Virus record (IMG/VR): IMGVR_UViG_3300042691_026149
Span: 1 to 22,619 of that record
DNA length: 22,619 nt
Reading direction: 5' to 3' (one strand)
From: a virus
Shown: positions 15,165 to 22,432 of the stretch, one piece after another
How positions within the stretch are numbered: position 1 is the first letter of the stretch
How the letters are laid out: the number at the start of each line of letters is the position of its first letter
The notes under the pieces: generated by a model
The model's input: only the letters and a program-made list of their open reading frames with translations
The model's database searches: none
Told to the model about the DNA's origin: nothing
Position numbers and translations under genes: made by a program

Positions 15165-15878
15165 TCAGCCCGCTGAAACAAAGTTGATGGTGAGGATCAC
15201 CGAGGGAATCTCAGGACGCGTGGGGCTCACCCCTGCGGCGTAGTGTTCCAAATACACGTCAATGTTGTCCGACCACCATGCAATCTCCAGGTAGTTCACA
15301 GAAGGATCCGTGACGGTGAAGATGCCGGTGACAGCGGGCACCACGTGAGACCAAATGGTCGCGCTCTTGCGTGCAGGTATGTCAAACCGCGTGTTGCTCA
15401 GCGGGTAATTGACGCCCGTGTCCTTGGCCCATATCTCAAACTCCGCCGCCGTGTTGCTGCGGTTGGTCATCTGCAGCGTGAACGTCACCAAATACTGCCC
15501 TGAGCAGGGCACGTAAATCTTGCTGTTGTCCACCACCCGTATGCCGTTGGACAGCGCCACGGTGTTGTAGGTCACCAAGTTCTCGCTGGTGATGCCCGCG
15601 CTGGTCTGGTCCACGTTGGAGATCAACATGGCATGGGGCTGCAGCATGCCGTTGGACAACTGGAACCCACGGATGCCGCCCGCAAAGCCGCCACCCGCAC
15701 CGCTGCCCGCGCTCATCCAAGTGGCTGCGCCCGCCGTGTCCTGGCTGATGACAGGGGTGTAGGTGTTGTTGAGCTGCAGGATCACCTGCTCGAGCGAGCG
15801 CACCAGTTGGTTGAACTGCTGCGGGTCGTAGCCCGACGGCGACGCGTTGGGCAGTCGGACGTTGGTGATTTTGCTCAT
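15165..15878 (-). CDS. Virion protein with predicted C-terminal jelly-roll-like domain
   Basis: 237 residues. The ATG at 15878 overlaps the upstream stop in ATGA, so it is coupled to the nozzle gene. Residues 1-45 are a short helical head (QQFNQLVRSLEQVILQLN) that could trimerise. A Gly-rich linker at about 57-68 leads to a beta-rich domain with YLVTFTLQMTNRSNTAAEF, FDIPARKSATIWSH and a closing IPSVILTINFVSA. This recalls small C1q/TNF-like or carbohydrate-binding jelly rolls on phage fibres, but I cannot confirm the fold. A head-helix plus beta domain next to the tail nozzle suggests a small trimeric tail or head fibre. Confidence 0.6.
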   Translation of the reverse strand: MSKITNVRLPNASPSGYDPQQFNQLVRSLEQVILQLNNTYTPVISQDTAGAATWMSAGSGAGGGFAGGIRGFQLSNGMLQPHAMLISNVDQTSAGITSENLVTYNTVALSNGIRVVDNSKIYVPCSGQYLVTFTLQMTNRSNTAAEFEIWAKDTGVNYPLSNTRFDIPARKSATIWSHVVPAVTGIFTVTDPSVNYLEIAWWSDNIDVYLEHYAAGVSPTRPEIPSVILTINFVSAG

Positions 15879-17725
15879 CGCAAGCCGTCAGGTTGGATGT
15901 CCACGCGCATCGTGCCAAAGCGCCACCGGCTTCCCAGCTGGTCGCTCTCAATGCGCAACTGAATCTGCCGCCCACGCGCACGTGTGTCCACCTTGTCCGT
16001 GGTCGGCGTGATGATGTACGGGTCCAAGGAGCTTGGCGTTGCACTGGTCTGTGGGTACAGGCGCAGCAGTAAGCGCACGGTCAGGTCGCCCACCTGGTTC
16101 TTGAAGTCAGGGATGAAGCGCTTCATGAACAGCACCTGGTCCCCGTCGCCGATGTCAAAGTAGCCCGAGTAGATGTACGCGGGCAGTGGCGCGCCGTTGG
16201 CGTCCACGCCAGTCTCTTGGTTGTACAAGTGGCTGCGCCCAGCCGTCAGGCCGTAGATCGGCGTGAGCGTCGGCAAGTTGTCCAACGGCATGTACTCGGT
16301 GGCGATGGGCCGATCAAACGTCCCAGTGTCGTGCCACGCGGTGCGCGCCATGGTGCCAATGGACCAGACGTTTTCCAAGTAGTTGTAGGTCACGTAGCGG
16401 TTGATGCGGTCGCTGTTGAGCGTCGGGTAGTACCACGTGACCTCGTTGAACTGCGTGTTGATGCCCACGTTGACCAAGGGAGCCTGCGCAATGTTCAGGT
16501 CCTCAAACACAAAGTCCTGCACGGAGCAGGCCAGCTTCTTGACCGTACCATCAAACACAAAGAACGCGTCCTTGCTCATCCAATACGCCACGCCGTTGAC
16601 GTCGGCGGCCGCGTGCGGGCCGATGATGCCGCAGTTGGCCCCCAGCTGCTGAAAGCCAAAGGTGTAGGGCGGCCCTAAGTACTGCTGGCCGTGCAGCGCC
16701 GTATCGGTCCAAATCAAAATCTGGCCCCGCGAACGCACCGCAGAGATGATCTCGTTGCCGTCCGTCAAGCGCTGGCCGCCCGCCGTGTTCGTGGCCGTGG
16801 CCACGAAGTTTCCAATGTTCTCTTGGTCCGAGAAGCGCACAAACATCGGGTCTTGGCTGGTGGGGTCCCCCAAGGTGCTCTCCGTGCCAAAGCACACCAG
16901 ATGCCGGTCCGGCGTGGAGATGAGTGCGAACTTGCTCTTGGTGGGCGCTCCTGCAATGACCGTGGCCCGCGTGCCGATGCCCCCGCTGGGCAGCCATTCG
17001 TAGATGCTTCCGTCCACCAGCTGCAGAACGAGGTTTTCGCCGTAGTTGTCGAACTGCCATACCCGGGACAGCAGCGACAGGCCGGCAGAGGCCGGACGGG
17101 GTGTGCCCCATGTGCTCAAGCCCCACGTACCGGTGCCCCAGCCAAAGTCAACAACGCTGGTGTCTGTGCCGACGTTTATCTGGTAGGCCGCGTCGGCCGT
17201 GCCGGCCGCCGTTGCCGTGCTGGACGCCGGGGTCGGCGAGAGGATGGTGTACTCGTTGGCATTGATCACCCCTTGGATTTCAAACTCGTTGGCCAGTGAT
17301 GCATTGGGAATACCACCGGGGTCCCCTGTCACGCTGGAGAAAGTGACAAAGTCGCCTTGGATTGCGCCGTGGGCCACGTCGTTGACGGTGACCAAGGACA
17401 GGCCAGTGGCCGTGGTGAACGTCACGGTGCCCGTGGCCCGTATGGGAGTAATGTCGGCCCACGCGCCGCCGTAGAAGGCGTAGACCTTGCGGGTGGTGCC
17501 AAGGGCAGCATAGGGCACACCGTCCAGACCGTTCCAAGTGAATATTTGACTGGTCAAGCCGACAAAGTTCACCAGGGTGTTGCCAAACTGCGTCCATCCG
17601 CCCAGCTTCTCGGGCAGGCCGTAGCGAAAGCGCACGAAGTCGGCGTCTACCCAGCCGCCTTCTGCGCCGTATTCGGTGTTTTGCTTGTCAACGCCGGGCT
17701 TGAGGAAGAGTCGAAGAAGTGCCAT
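15875..17725 (-). CDS. Tail nozzle / packaged-DNA stabilisation protein, P22 gp10-like
   Basis: 616 residues from the ATG at 17725. The layout fits the phage stabilisation protein family (P22 gp10 type) that forms the tail nozzle closing the portal channel. The N-terminus LRLFLKPGVDKQNTEYGAEG and GWVDADFVRFRYGLPEKLGG contains the typical 'remain-pinned' WxDxxxVRFRxG pattern. Repeated WG and W-x-x-G blades follow in the middle, then YWMSKDAFFVFDG, and a C-terminal WRFGTMRVDI at about residues 599-608. P22 gp10 is 472 residues, so this copy is longer. The insertion seems to lie around residues 90-180, where a Thr/Ala-rich beta segment replaces part of the expected propeller. The Shine-Dalgarno sequence is weak. 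Presence of such a protein argues for a short-tailed phage. Confidence 0.65.
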   Translation of the reverse strand: MALLRLFLKPGVDKQNTEYGAEGGWVDADFVRFRYGLPEKLGGWTQFGNTLVNFVGLTSQIFTWNGLDGVPYAALGTTRKVYAFYGGAWADITPIRATGTVTFTTATGLSLVTVNDVAHGAIQGDFVTFSSVTGDPGGIPNASLANEFEIQGVINANEYTILSPTPASSTATAAGTADAAYQINVGTDTSVVDFGWGTGTWGLSTWGTPRPASAGLSLLSRVWQFDNYGENLVLQLVDGSIYEWLPSGGIGTRATVIAGAPTKSKFALISTPDRHLVCFGTESTLGDPTSQDPMFVRFSDQENIGNFVATATNTAGGQRLTDGNEIISAVRSRGQILIWTDTALHGQQYLGPPYTFGFQQLGANCGIIGPHAAADVNGVAYWMSKDAFFVFDGTVKKLACSVQDFVFEDLNIAQAPLVNVGINTQFNEVTWYYPTLNSDRINRYVTYNYLENVWSIGTMARTAWHDTGTFDRPIATEYMPLDNLPTLTPIYGLTAGRSHLYNQETGVDANGAPLPAYIYSGYFDIGDGDQVLFMKRFIPDFKNQVGDLTVRLLLRLYPQTSATPSSLDPYIITPTTDKVDTRARGRQIQLRIESDQLGSRWRFGTMRVDIQPDGLR

Positions 17726-17728
17726 GGC

Positions 17729-17962
17729 TTATCTGTACCCTGCGGTTTTTTTGGCGATGGCCTTGGGCTGCTTTACGAACTGCTTCCCGGCTTTTTTGCC
17801 AGCGCGTTTCGCACGCGTTGTCGCAGCGTACTCAGCAGGGCTGAGGCTTTTAATCGCAGCTTCAGGAAGGTATCGTTCACCTGTGACAGAAGATTTTTTA
17901 CCACTTTTTGTCCTCCATTTTTGGTCGCCCCAATCTTTCAGGGATTTTTGTGGGGCTTTCAT
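17729..17962 (-). CDS. Small basic phage protein, conserved, unknown function
   Basis: 77 residues from the ATG at 17962, which overlaps the previous stop as ATGA. The motif order KSLKDWGDQKWRTKSGK, TGERYLPEAAIKSLSP, EYAATTRAKR and a Lys-rich end matches a small family I have seen in many aquatic phages and some bacteria (my memory suggests DUF5872, unverified). It has a very high Lys/Arg content with an ordered middle, so nucleic-acid or virion-DNA binding is possible. It ends 4 bases before the nozzle gene. Confidence 0.7.
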   Translation of the reverse strand: MKAPQKSLKDWGDQKWRTKSGKKSSVTGERYLPEAAIKSLSPAEYAATTRAKRAGKKAGKQFVKQPKAIAKKTAGYR

Positions 17963-18156
17963 GACGTATACCCGCCGCCAGCGGCCTTATATTTCTTGGC
18001 CACCAGCTGCGCCTTGCGCGCGCTCCATTTTCCAGCGCCGGTGCCTTGCGTAGCGGCGGCCTTGACCTGGCTCACGATCCGCTTGCGCAGTTCGGGCTTG
18101 GTGTAGTTGCCGGCCGCATTGACCTTGGACTTGGATTTGGGCTTGGCGCTTGGCAC
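17959..18156 (-). CDS. Small basic phage protein, conserved, unknown function
   Basis: 65 residues from a GTG at 18156. The start is supported by GAGGACC 8 bases upstream and by length. The sequence KVNAAGNYTKPELRKR, GAGKWSARKAQLVAKKYKAAGGGY is a compact pattern common in environmental phages, usually beside the other small basic protein as here. It is strongly basic with one likely helix pair. Function is unknown; a histone-like or DNA-associated role is only a guess. Confidence 0.68.
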   Translation of the reverse strand: MPSAKPKSKSKVNAAGNYTKPELRKRIVSQVKAAATQGTGAGKWSARKAQLVAKKYKAAGGGYTS

Positions 18157-18167
18157 GTGGTCCTCGC

Positions 18168-18380
18168 TTACATTGTCGCGCCAGTTGAGGCGGGCATTGT
18201 GGTGATTTCAATGGCGACGGAGCGGCGAAGATTCAAAGGCTCTGCGCAGTCCGCACAGGTGTCTGCCTCCAACTCCGAGGCGTCCAGGTCATAGCCGCAT
18301 GCCCCGCACACGACATCAATCAGGTGCGAGGGCTCCGTGCTGCCATCGGGCAGTGCTCGAGACGGGTTCTGTAGCTTCAT
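18168..18380 (-). CDS. Small zinc-ribbon protein
   Basis: 70 residues from the ATG at 18380 with AGGTG upstream. Four cysteines form a clear zinc-ribbon knuckle pair: C25-GA-C28 and C42-AD-C45. The flanks are short and without other recognisable domains. Such proteins can bind nucleic acid or protein partners, and in phages some alter host transcription, but nothing here shows which. It lies between the peptidase gene and two small basic genes in the late leftward unit. Confidence 0.65.
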   Translation of the reverse strand: MKLQNPSRALPDGSTEPSHLIDVVCGACGYDLDASELEADTCADCAEPLNLRRSVAIEITTMPASTGATM

Positions 18381-18404
18381 GGGTCACCTCGGTTTTTCTG
18401 TATT

Positions 18405-18872
18405 TTACGCAACCAGGCCAGGTAAGTACACCGTTTTGCCGTCCTTCTTGGTGGCTGTCATAACCTGCTTCTTGTTGTCGCCATCCACAAAGCTCACATG
18501 CACCCAGCCGGAGTCGGGGATGCCGGGGGTATAAAACTCGAGGATTAACTGGCGAAACTCAAGGTTGTCTTTGATCCACTCGGCCAGCTCGGCGTTTGGC
18601 ACGCCGGGGATTTCGATGTCAGCGGCCTGACCTTTGCAGTGATCCGACGTCTTAGAACCACCGACCTTTGCGTTTACATCAGGGTGGCGAAAACCGGAGT
18701 TGACCTTCACGCCCTTGCCGAAGTGGTCACGCACAGGCTGCAGCACCTTGCCAGCCAACTCGGTCAAGTTGGCGATCTCAACAGCGCCGGGGGCGTTATC
18801 CATGTCAAACCGCAGGGCGGTCTCGCTCTTAGTCAGTTCGGCGAGGCTGAAGTTCTTGGTCAGTTGGGTCAT
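18405..18872 (-). CDS. Endolysin-type M15 peptidase
   Basis: 155 residues from the ATG at 18872. It has the peptidase M15A layout: an N-terminal KNFSLAELTKS start typical of this family, SGFRHPDVNAKVGG at 59-72, zinc ligands H78 (SDHCKG) and D85 (AADIE), the probable catalytic E112 (LILEFY) and the third ligand H125 in WVHVSF. It should cut peptide stems of peptidoglycan, so it is the probable endolysin. There is no signal peptide and no extra cell-wall-binding domain, so a holin is needed for export. Candidate membrane proteins lie immediately upstream in the transcription unit. Confidence 0.88.
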   Translation of the reverse strand: MTQLTKNFSLAELTKSETALRFDMDNAPGAVEIANLTELAGKVLQPVRDHFGKGVKVNSGFRHPDVNAKVGGSKTSDHCKGQAADIEIPGVPNAELAEWIKDNLEFRQLILEFYTPGIPDSGWVHVSFVDGDNKKQVMTATKKDGKTVYLPGLVA

Positions 18873-18875
18873 GGT

Positions 18876-19193
18876 TTACATCTTTCCACGGATATAGGCA
18901 GTTGCTGCCATGAAAGCCACGACGATCGTCCCCATCGCGGCACAGAATGTTGTTGCCAGCCCCATGACGGCGTTCACTTTTTCAATTGAGACGTAGGGCA
19001 AACACACAAAAATAATGATCACGAACGGCAGAAACAACGCGGCCCACGCCATTATCCGTTGCTGGTCGGCGAGCTTGTCCATGTTCTCAATCTGCAACAT
19101 TCGCTCGCTGCGTTCAAGCTCTTCGTCGGTGACGGTGCCGTCGTTGTTCATGTCGAACTTTGCGTATTGCGAATTGTCTTCAAGTTTCTTCAT
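18876..19193 (-). CDS. Two-helix membrane protein with EF-hand motif, holin candidate
   Basis: 105 residues. The ATG at 19193 is preferred over an upstream TTG because it overlaps the previous stop as ATGA and has GAGGGAC 6 bases away. Residues 14-25 are a textbook EF-hand loop: D14, N16, D18, G19, T20, T22 and E25 fall at calcium-ligand positions 1, 3, 5, 6, 7, 9 and 12. A charged helix (DEELERSERMLQIENMDKL) follows, then two hydrophobic spans at about 48-67 and 78-97. It lies directly upstream of the peptidase gene, where a holin is expected. A calcium-binding cytoplasmic head on a holin-like protein is unusual. The EF-hand and helices are seen; the holin role is inferred. Confidence 0.7.
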   Translation of the reverse strand: MKKLEDNSQYAKFDMNNDGTVTDEELERSERMLQIENMDKLADQQRIMAWAALFLPFVIIIFVCLPYVSIEKVNAVMGLATTFCAAMGTIVVAFMAATAYIRGKM

Positions 19194-19636
19194 ACGTCCC
19201 TCGACAACCAAATTGCCGCACCGATGATGATGCCCAAACCGCCCAGCAGGACGATGATTAATATGATCATGGCCACGTCTTTGATCCGACCAATCAGGCG
19301 CTGACGATCAAGCACTTTCTGGCGCTTGTCCGCTTCACGCTTTTTCTTGACCTTGACCTGAAACGCCAACCAGTCGTCCCACATGCCGCCGCGACCAGAG
19401 TAGATCATCATCTGCTTGAGTTCTGCCTCTTGCTGCTTGAGCTTTTCCAAGGCCATGAACTCCTCAAGGTCACTACCCCTTGACCCACCCTTTTCGTTGG
19501 CTTTTCTCTGGAGTTCTGCCTTGCTGTCAAAGTATTTGAACAGCGCATCGCCAGCAGCCATGATGTCGCCAGAGTGCTGCACCGCCTCCTTGATGACAGC
19601 AAAGGCTGCGTTGGCTGCGGCCAGTTCCAACAACAT
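19190..19636 (-). CDS. Lysis-cassette membrane protein with long charged helix
   Basis: 148 residues. The start is placed at the ATG at 19636 (MLLELAAANAAF), with AAGGGTGG about 9 bases upstream; a TTG at 19669 would overlap the gene before and is rejected. Residues 1-35 are an amphipathic Ala-rich helix, 60-120 a charged coiled coil (KLKQQEAELKQ, KVKKKREADKRQK), and 121-144 one strong membrane span (VAMIILIIVLLGGLGIIIGAAI) ending near the C-terminus. I recall similar proteins near lysis and tail genes in aquatic phages, with no known role. It could be a regulator of holin timing or another membrane-disrupting partner. Confidence 0.68.
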   Translation of the reverse strand: MLLELAAANAAFAVIKEAVQHSGDIMAAGDALFKYFDSKAELQRKANEKGGSRGSDLEEFMALEKLKQQEAELKQMMIYSGRGGMWDDWLAFQVKVKKKREADKRQKVLDRQRLIGRIKDVAMIILIIVLLGGLGIIIGAAIWLSRDV

Positions 19637-19638
19637 GA

Positions 19639-19851
19639 TCAGCCACCCTTCATGTGACCCACGACCCAAGCGACAGCGGCACCCAAACTGGATGCGATGG
19701 TCATGCCAGCCCAGAAGCCACCCTTGCCCTTGTTGGCCAACTCAAGCAACTCGGCAATCTGGCCTTCCATCTTGTCGATTTTCTTGTCCATCTGGGTCAC
19801 ACGTTCCCACAGAACGCCGTACTTAACTGGGTCAATTTCAGGGTGGTCCAT
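19639..19851 (-). CDS. Small membrane protein, XhlA-like holin candidate
   Basis: 70 residues. Two adjacent ATGs (19854 and 19851) overlap the Rz-like stop. The second has the better distance from AGGTGA. Residues 12-42 form a coiled coil (LWERVTQMDKKIDKMEG QIAELLEL in part), and 45-64 a single membrane span (GFWAGMTIASSLGAAVAWVV), followed by a short tail. This layout resembles XhlA-family haemolysin/holin accessory proteins. It sits between the spanin genes and the other membrane genes, so a role in host-membrane lysis is likely. Similarity is architectural only. Confidence 0.62.
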   Translation of the reverse strand: MDHPEIDPVKYGVLWERVTQMDKKIDKMEGQIAELLELANKGKGGFWAGMTIASSLGAAVAWVVGHMKGG

Positions 19852-20312
19852 CATTTCACCTGTGCTATTGCTGTCCAAGCTGTGAAGAGACTTTGGGCGT
19901 CAACGGCGTGTCCGTCAGCTTTTGCCGCCAACTCTGAATATTCGCGAGTGCATTGCTCGAATACGACACTGAGGGCGCGGGTGTGGTTAATGAGGGAGGT
20001 GTCGGTAGCGTTGGCGTAGGCGCTACGACTGGCAATGAGGTCGTCCCGCAGCCGGTCACGCTCATCACGAGTGGCAGCAGCATCAATGACATTGCGCCGC
20101 ACAATCTCAACGGCTTTTCTGAGCGCTGCATCTTTCTCTCCCTGCATCCGTGCTGTTTCTTTTGCGGCCTGTTCGGTCGCCACCTGAAGCGCCTGAGTAT
20201 GCTCAAGCACCATCTCGTCGATTTTACCGTTGAGTCGCCAGCCGTTGGCCGTCCAGCCAGTGAAAAGCCCCACAGCCAGCGCACCTGCGGCGATGTAGGG
20301 CAGTGGTAGCAT
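19851..20312 (-). CDS. Rz: Rz-like inner-membrane spanin
   Basis: 153 residues from the ATG at 20312, sharing its A with the TAA of the lipoprotein gene. There is an N-terminal membrane anchor at about 4-21 (PYIAAGALAVGLFTGW), then a long coiled coil (residues 30-100), and the typical Rz-like end with EQCTREYSELAAKADG and a closing WTAI. The i-spanin spans the periplasm and fuses inner and outer membranes with its partner Rz1, which is encoded inside this gene in another frame. That arrangement confirms the identity. Confidence 0.85.
   Translation of the reverse strand: MLPLPYIAAGALAVGLFTGWTANGWRLNGKIDEMVLEHTQALQVATEQAAKETARMQGEKDAALRKAVEIVRRNVIDAAATRDERDRLRDDLIASRSAYANATDTSLINHTRALSVVFEQCTREYSELAAKADGHAVDAQSLFTAWTAIAQVK
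19865..20131 (-). CDS. Rz1: Rz1-like outer-membrane lipoprotein spanin, embedded in Rz
   Basis: 88 residues in a different frame wholly within the Rz gene, as in phage lambda. The ATG at 20131 has AGGGAG six bases upstream. Residues 1-28 are a lipoprotein signal: charged MQRSEKPLR, a hydrophobic core (AMSLMLLPLVMSV), and the lipobox V25-T26-G27-C28. The mature part is Pro/Thr-rich (VVAPTPTLPTPPSL) and about 61 residues long, as expected for an o-spanin that meets the Rz periplasmic tip. A longer version of the open frame runs upstream to 20284 but lacks the signal-peptide logic. Identified from the lipobox, proline content and nesting. Confidence 0.88.
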   Translation of the reverse strand: MQRSEKPLRLCGAMSLMLLPLVMSVTGCGTTSLPVVAPTPTLPTPPSLTTPAPSVSYSSNALANIQSWRQKLTDTPLTPKVSSQLGQQ

Positions 20313-20776
20313 TACTCAGCCACAGGGTAAATCAAGCGATCTTCAGCGGTGCCGACAATCGGACCACGACCCTTCACCAAGTCGGTGACCATGTCGTTGT
20401 CGTCGATCTTGCCAGCCAGAGCGTTGTTGCTGCTGTTGATGGCAATCTCGGCGTTCTTGGTGATCGAGTAGAACTGCGTGACGCTTGGCACGATCAGAGC
20501 GGCCCAAGGCAGCAATGCCTCGGCGGTGCTCTTGGGTGCGGCAATGGTCTGTTGGCTGGCCTTGGCACCAGCGTTCTTCAGCGCGAAGTACATCTGAGCC
20601 GCGCCTTTGGCTTGGGCGTCACCCTTGGTAGCCATCTCGACGATAGCCATGTCAGCACGCATCTCCTGCTCGGCCAAACGCTTCTCACGGGCTTCCACAG
20701 CGGCGTAGTACGAGTCGTTGCTGGTGGCACATGCAGTCAGCGTCAGGGCTGCGATTGCGGTTGCGATCAGTTTCAT
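20312..20776 (-). CDS. Phage lipoprotein, lysis-module associated
   Basis: 154 residues from the ATG at 20776, behind AAGGAG. A short lipoprotein signal (MKLIATAIAALTLTAC) places the lipid-modified cysteine at 16, within lipobox L-T-A-C, with Ala at +2, so outer-membrane sorting is likely. The body is Ala-rich and helical, with one weakly hydrophobic stretch (LLPWAALIVPSVTQFY) at about 88-103. Its neighbours are the spanin pair downstream and the small 55-residue protein upstream, to both of which it is coupled. Role unknown: it could be a lysis accessory or a superinfection-exclusion type lipoprotein. Confidence 0.72.
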   Translation of the reverse strand: MKLIATAIAALTLTACATSNDSYYAAVEAREKRLAEQEMRADMAIVEMATKGDAQAKGAAQMYFALKNAGAKASQQTIAAPKSTAEALLPWAALIVPSVTQFYSITKNAEIAINSSNNALAGKIDDNDMVTDLVKGRGPIVGTAEDRLIYPVAE

Positions 20777-20940
20777 TCGGCTTCTCCTTGGTCAGCGGCC
20801 AATGGGGTGTTGCCCTCGGCCAGCCAGCGTTGGTATTCCTGAAAATCCTCGGTGCAGGTCAGGCGGCATTTGCCGTCATCGTCAATACGGGCGTAGATGG
20901 TTTGCCCGTCTTCATTGGTGTGTAGTGTTTTGAAAATCAT
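20773..20940 (-). CDS. Small acidic phage protein, unknown function
   Basis: 55 residues from the ATG at 20940, which overlaps the tail-fibre stop as ATGA, with GGAG 11 bases away. The body is acidic with a short strand pair (GQTIYARIDDDGKCRLTC) and an EYQRWLAEGNTPLAAD end, a phrase common to small proteins adjacent to phage tail-fibre genes. It ends in an ATGA overlap with the lipoprotein. Possible roles are fibre assembly or a virion accessory; no function can be assigned. Confidence 0.62.
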   Translation of the reverse strand: MIFKTLHTNEDGQTIYARIDDDGKCRLTCTEDFQEYQRWLAEGNTPLAADQGEAE

Positions 20941-22073
20941 AGTTCGGCACTCCATGCAAGATAGCTGGTACTGTTTCTCATGCGTAACAAAACGGCTTGC
21001 CCAGCGGTTAATCCGCTTGCAACGGTGTAGTTAATTGCGGCGGTGTTTACCGTGGCATTGTTAAATGTCGGCACAGCACTGCAAACAGTAACACTGCCCC
21101 CGGATCGGTTAATGTCGTAATCCGCAGCAGTACCGTTTTGCACAAGCGCGGTGGGGGCCACTCGCATTGAAACAGGGAACGTCACAAGACCCGATGCCTC
21201 TGTTGTGGAGTTTACAAAACCAGAAGCAATAGCTGTGTTTGAACCGCTTGTCTGAACTGTTTGGTAGTAATACCGCTGACACAACGCCAACTCAGTCCCA
21301 TAAGGACGGCGCTCAAAAGGCGTGGCGACTGAGCCAGCTTCGAGTTGGACTCCGGTAATGTAGAAGGTGGCTCCAGAGTTTCCAACAAAACTGACTTGGT
21401 TGGTTGTGTTTCGGAAATTGCCAGCCGCCCATGAGCCAGCAGTTGTATTGGAGTTAGACCCAGAACCCAAGTCCCATGTAATGTATATACCAGCGGTGTT
21501 ATCGGTAGTCCATGTTCCGCTAGTGTCGCCAGCAATAGTGATGGTCTTGTACTCCCAAGTGTTCGCGGCAGAAACTGAATACTCAGCTATGTACGAACGG
21601 TCTGTGTCACCATTTCGCAAACCAGCGCAGTACGTACCAGTAATACTGGAGCGAACCCAGAACGATAGCGTTACTTGCTTTGCATCCGCTGTACCAAAGC
21701 CAAAGTCAGCAATGTTGTTTCCTTCGATGCCTTGGTAAATAGTCCCAATTTGGGAGGCTGAAGGCGTTACTCCAGTGGTCTGCGTCCACAGAAGCGAGTT
21801 TGTAAATCCTGCGGGGGCTACTGTACTTTGTCCAATCGTCCCGTTACCTGTGAAAAGCGCCGTTGTAACTGCTGCCCCAAAACGGTCAACACCGAAAGGA
21901 GTGCTTGCTAAGTTAATAGCAACGCCAGCGTTCCTCTGGTCAATCCGCATATCTCCGTTGATGATGCGGTTGCGAAAGCCCTGCAAGCTGTCCGCTGTCG
22001 GGGTCATGCCGTTGATCGTGGCGGTGTTGCCACCTGCTGCGTTCGTGATTGCGTTTACTGCGATGGTACTCAT
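20937..22073 (-). CDS. Tail-fibre-like receptor-binding protein
   Basis: 378 residues from the ATG at 22073, with GGAGGA upstream and an ATGA overlap. The N-terminus SLQGFRNRIINGDMRIDQRNAG and FGVDRFGA is a motif widely seen in phage tail fibres, followed by a Thr/Ser/Gly-rich beta region. YITGVQLEAGSVATPFERRP and GTELALCQRYYYQ near residues 240-275 close a carbohydrate-binding-type module. The last 100 residues form a distinct beta domain. Base composition is clearly more AT-rich than the neighbours (48-55% GC in hand-counted lines), which suits a host-range gene acquired by transfer. Confidence 0.75.
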   Translation of the reverse strand: MSTIAVNAITNAAGGNTATINGMTPTADSLQGFRNRIINGDMRIDQRNAGVAINLASTPFGVDRFGAAVTTALFTGNGTIGQSTVAPAGFTNSLLWTQTTGVTPSASQIGTIYQGIEGNNIADFGFGTADAKQVTLSFWVRSSITGTYCAGLRNGDTDRSYIAEYSVSAANTWEYKTITIAGDTSGTWTTDNTAGIYITWDLGSGSNSNTTAGSWAAGNFRNTTNQVSFVGNSGATFYITGVQLEAGSVATPFERRPYGTELALCQRYYYQTVQTSGSNTAIASGFVNSTTEASGLVTFPVSMRVAPTALVQNGTAADYDINRSGGSVTVCSAVPTFNNATVNTAAINYTVASGLTAGQAVLLRMRNSTSYLAWSAEL

Positions 22074-22432
22074 ACTTCCTCCACGGGCACTGTGACCCAT
22101 TGTTGATTCTCTTCGTCCCAGACGTAGTCTTCTCCGGGACTTGGTACGGGTGCTTGCCAGTCGAAGTTCTCGTCCAGCACCCAGCTTGGGTACGGCTGAG
22201 CAGCAATAAAAACATCGTTGGCCTGATCATACCGCCCGCCGATGCTGGCGTACTGCTTGCGCATGTTGCCGTTGTAGCTGGTCTGGACCCACTCGCCGCC
22301 GAGAAGGTTCTGGCAAAACTGCTTACCAATAGCTTCAGACTCTTGGCCGCTCTCGTCCAAGATGTCGCTGTTGTTTACCACGATGACTGTGAGCACCGTG
22401 CCTTGTTCGTCAATTTGTGCGAAGTGTGCCAT
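22070..22432 (-). CDS. Cyanophage-like structural protein
   Basis: 120 residues from the ATG at 22432, which shares its A with the TAA stop of the gene before it. The sequence MAHFAQIDEQGTVLTVIVVN, FCQNLLGGEWVQTSYNGNMR, ASIGGRYDQANDVFIAAQPY and PSWVLDE, ending in YVWDEENQQWV, closely follows a small family common in marine T4-like cyanophages and other aquatic phages, where it is treated as a virion or tail-associated protein of unknown function. It lies between two fibre genes here, which agrees. Confidence 0.78.
   Translation of the reverse strand: MAHFAQIDEQGTVLTVIVVNNSDILDESGQESEAIGKQFCQNLLGGEWVQTSYNGNMRKQYASIGGRYDQANDVFIAAQPYPSWVLDENFDWQAPVPSPGEDYVWDEENQQWVTVPVEEV

Noticed and set aside
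19194-19211. TTG start extending the EF-hand protein by six residues
   Set aside because: The ATG at 19193 has a good Shine-Dalgarno distance and an ATGA overlap with the upstream stop.
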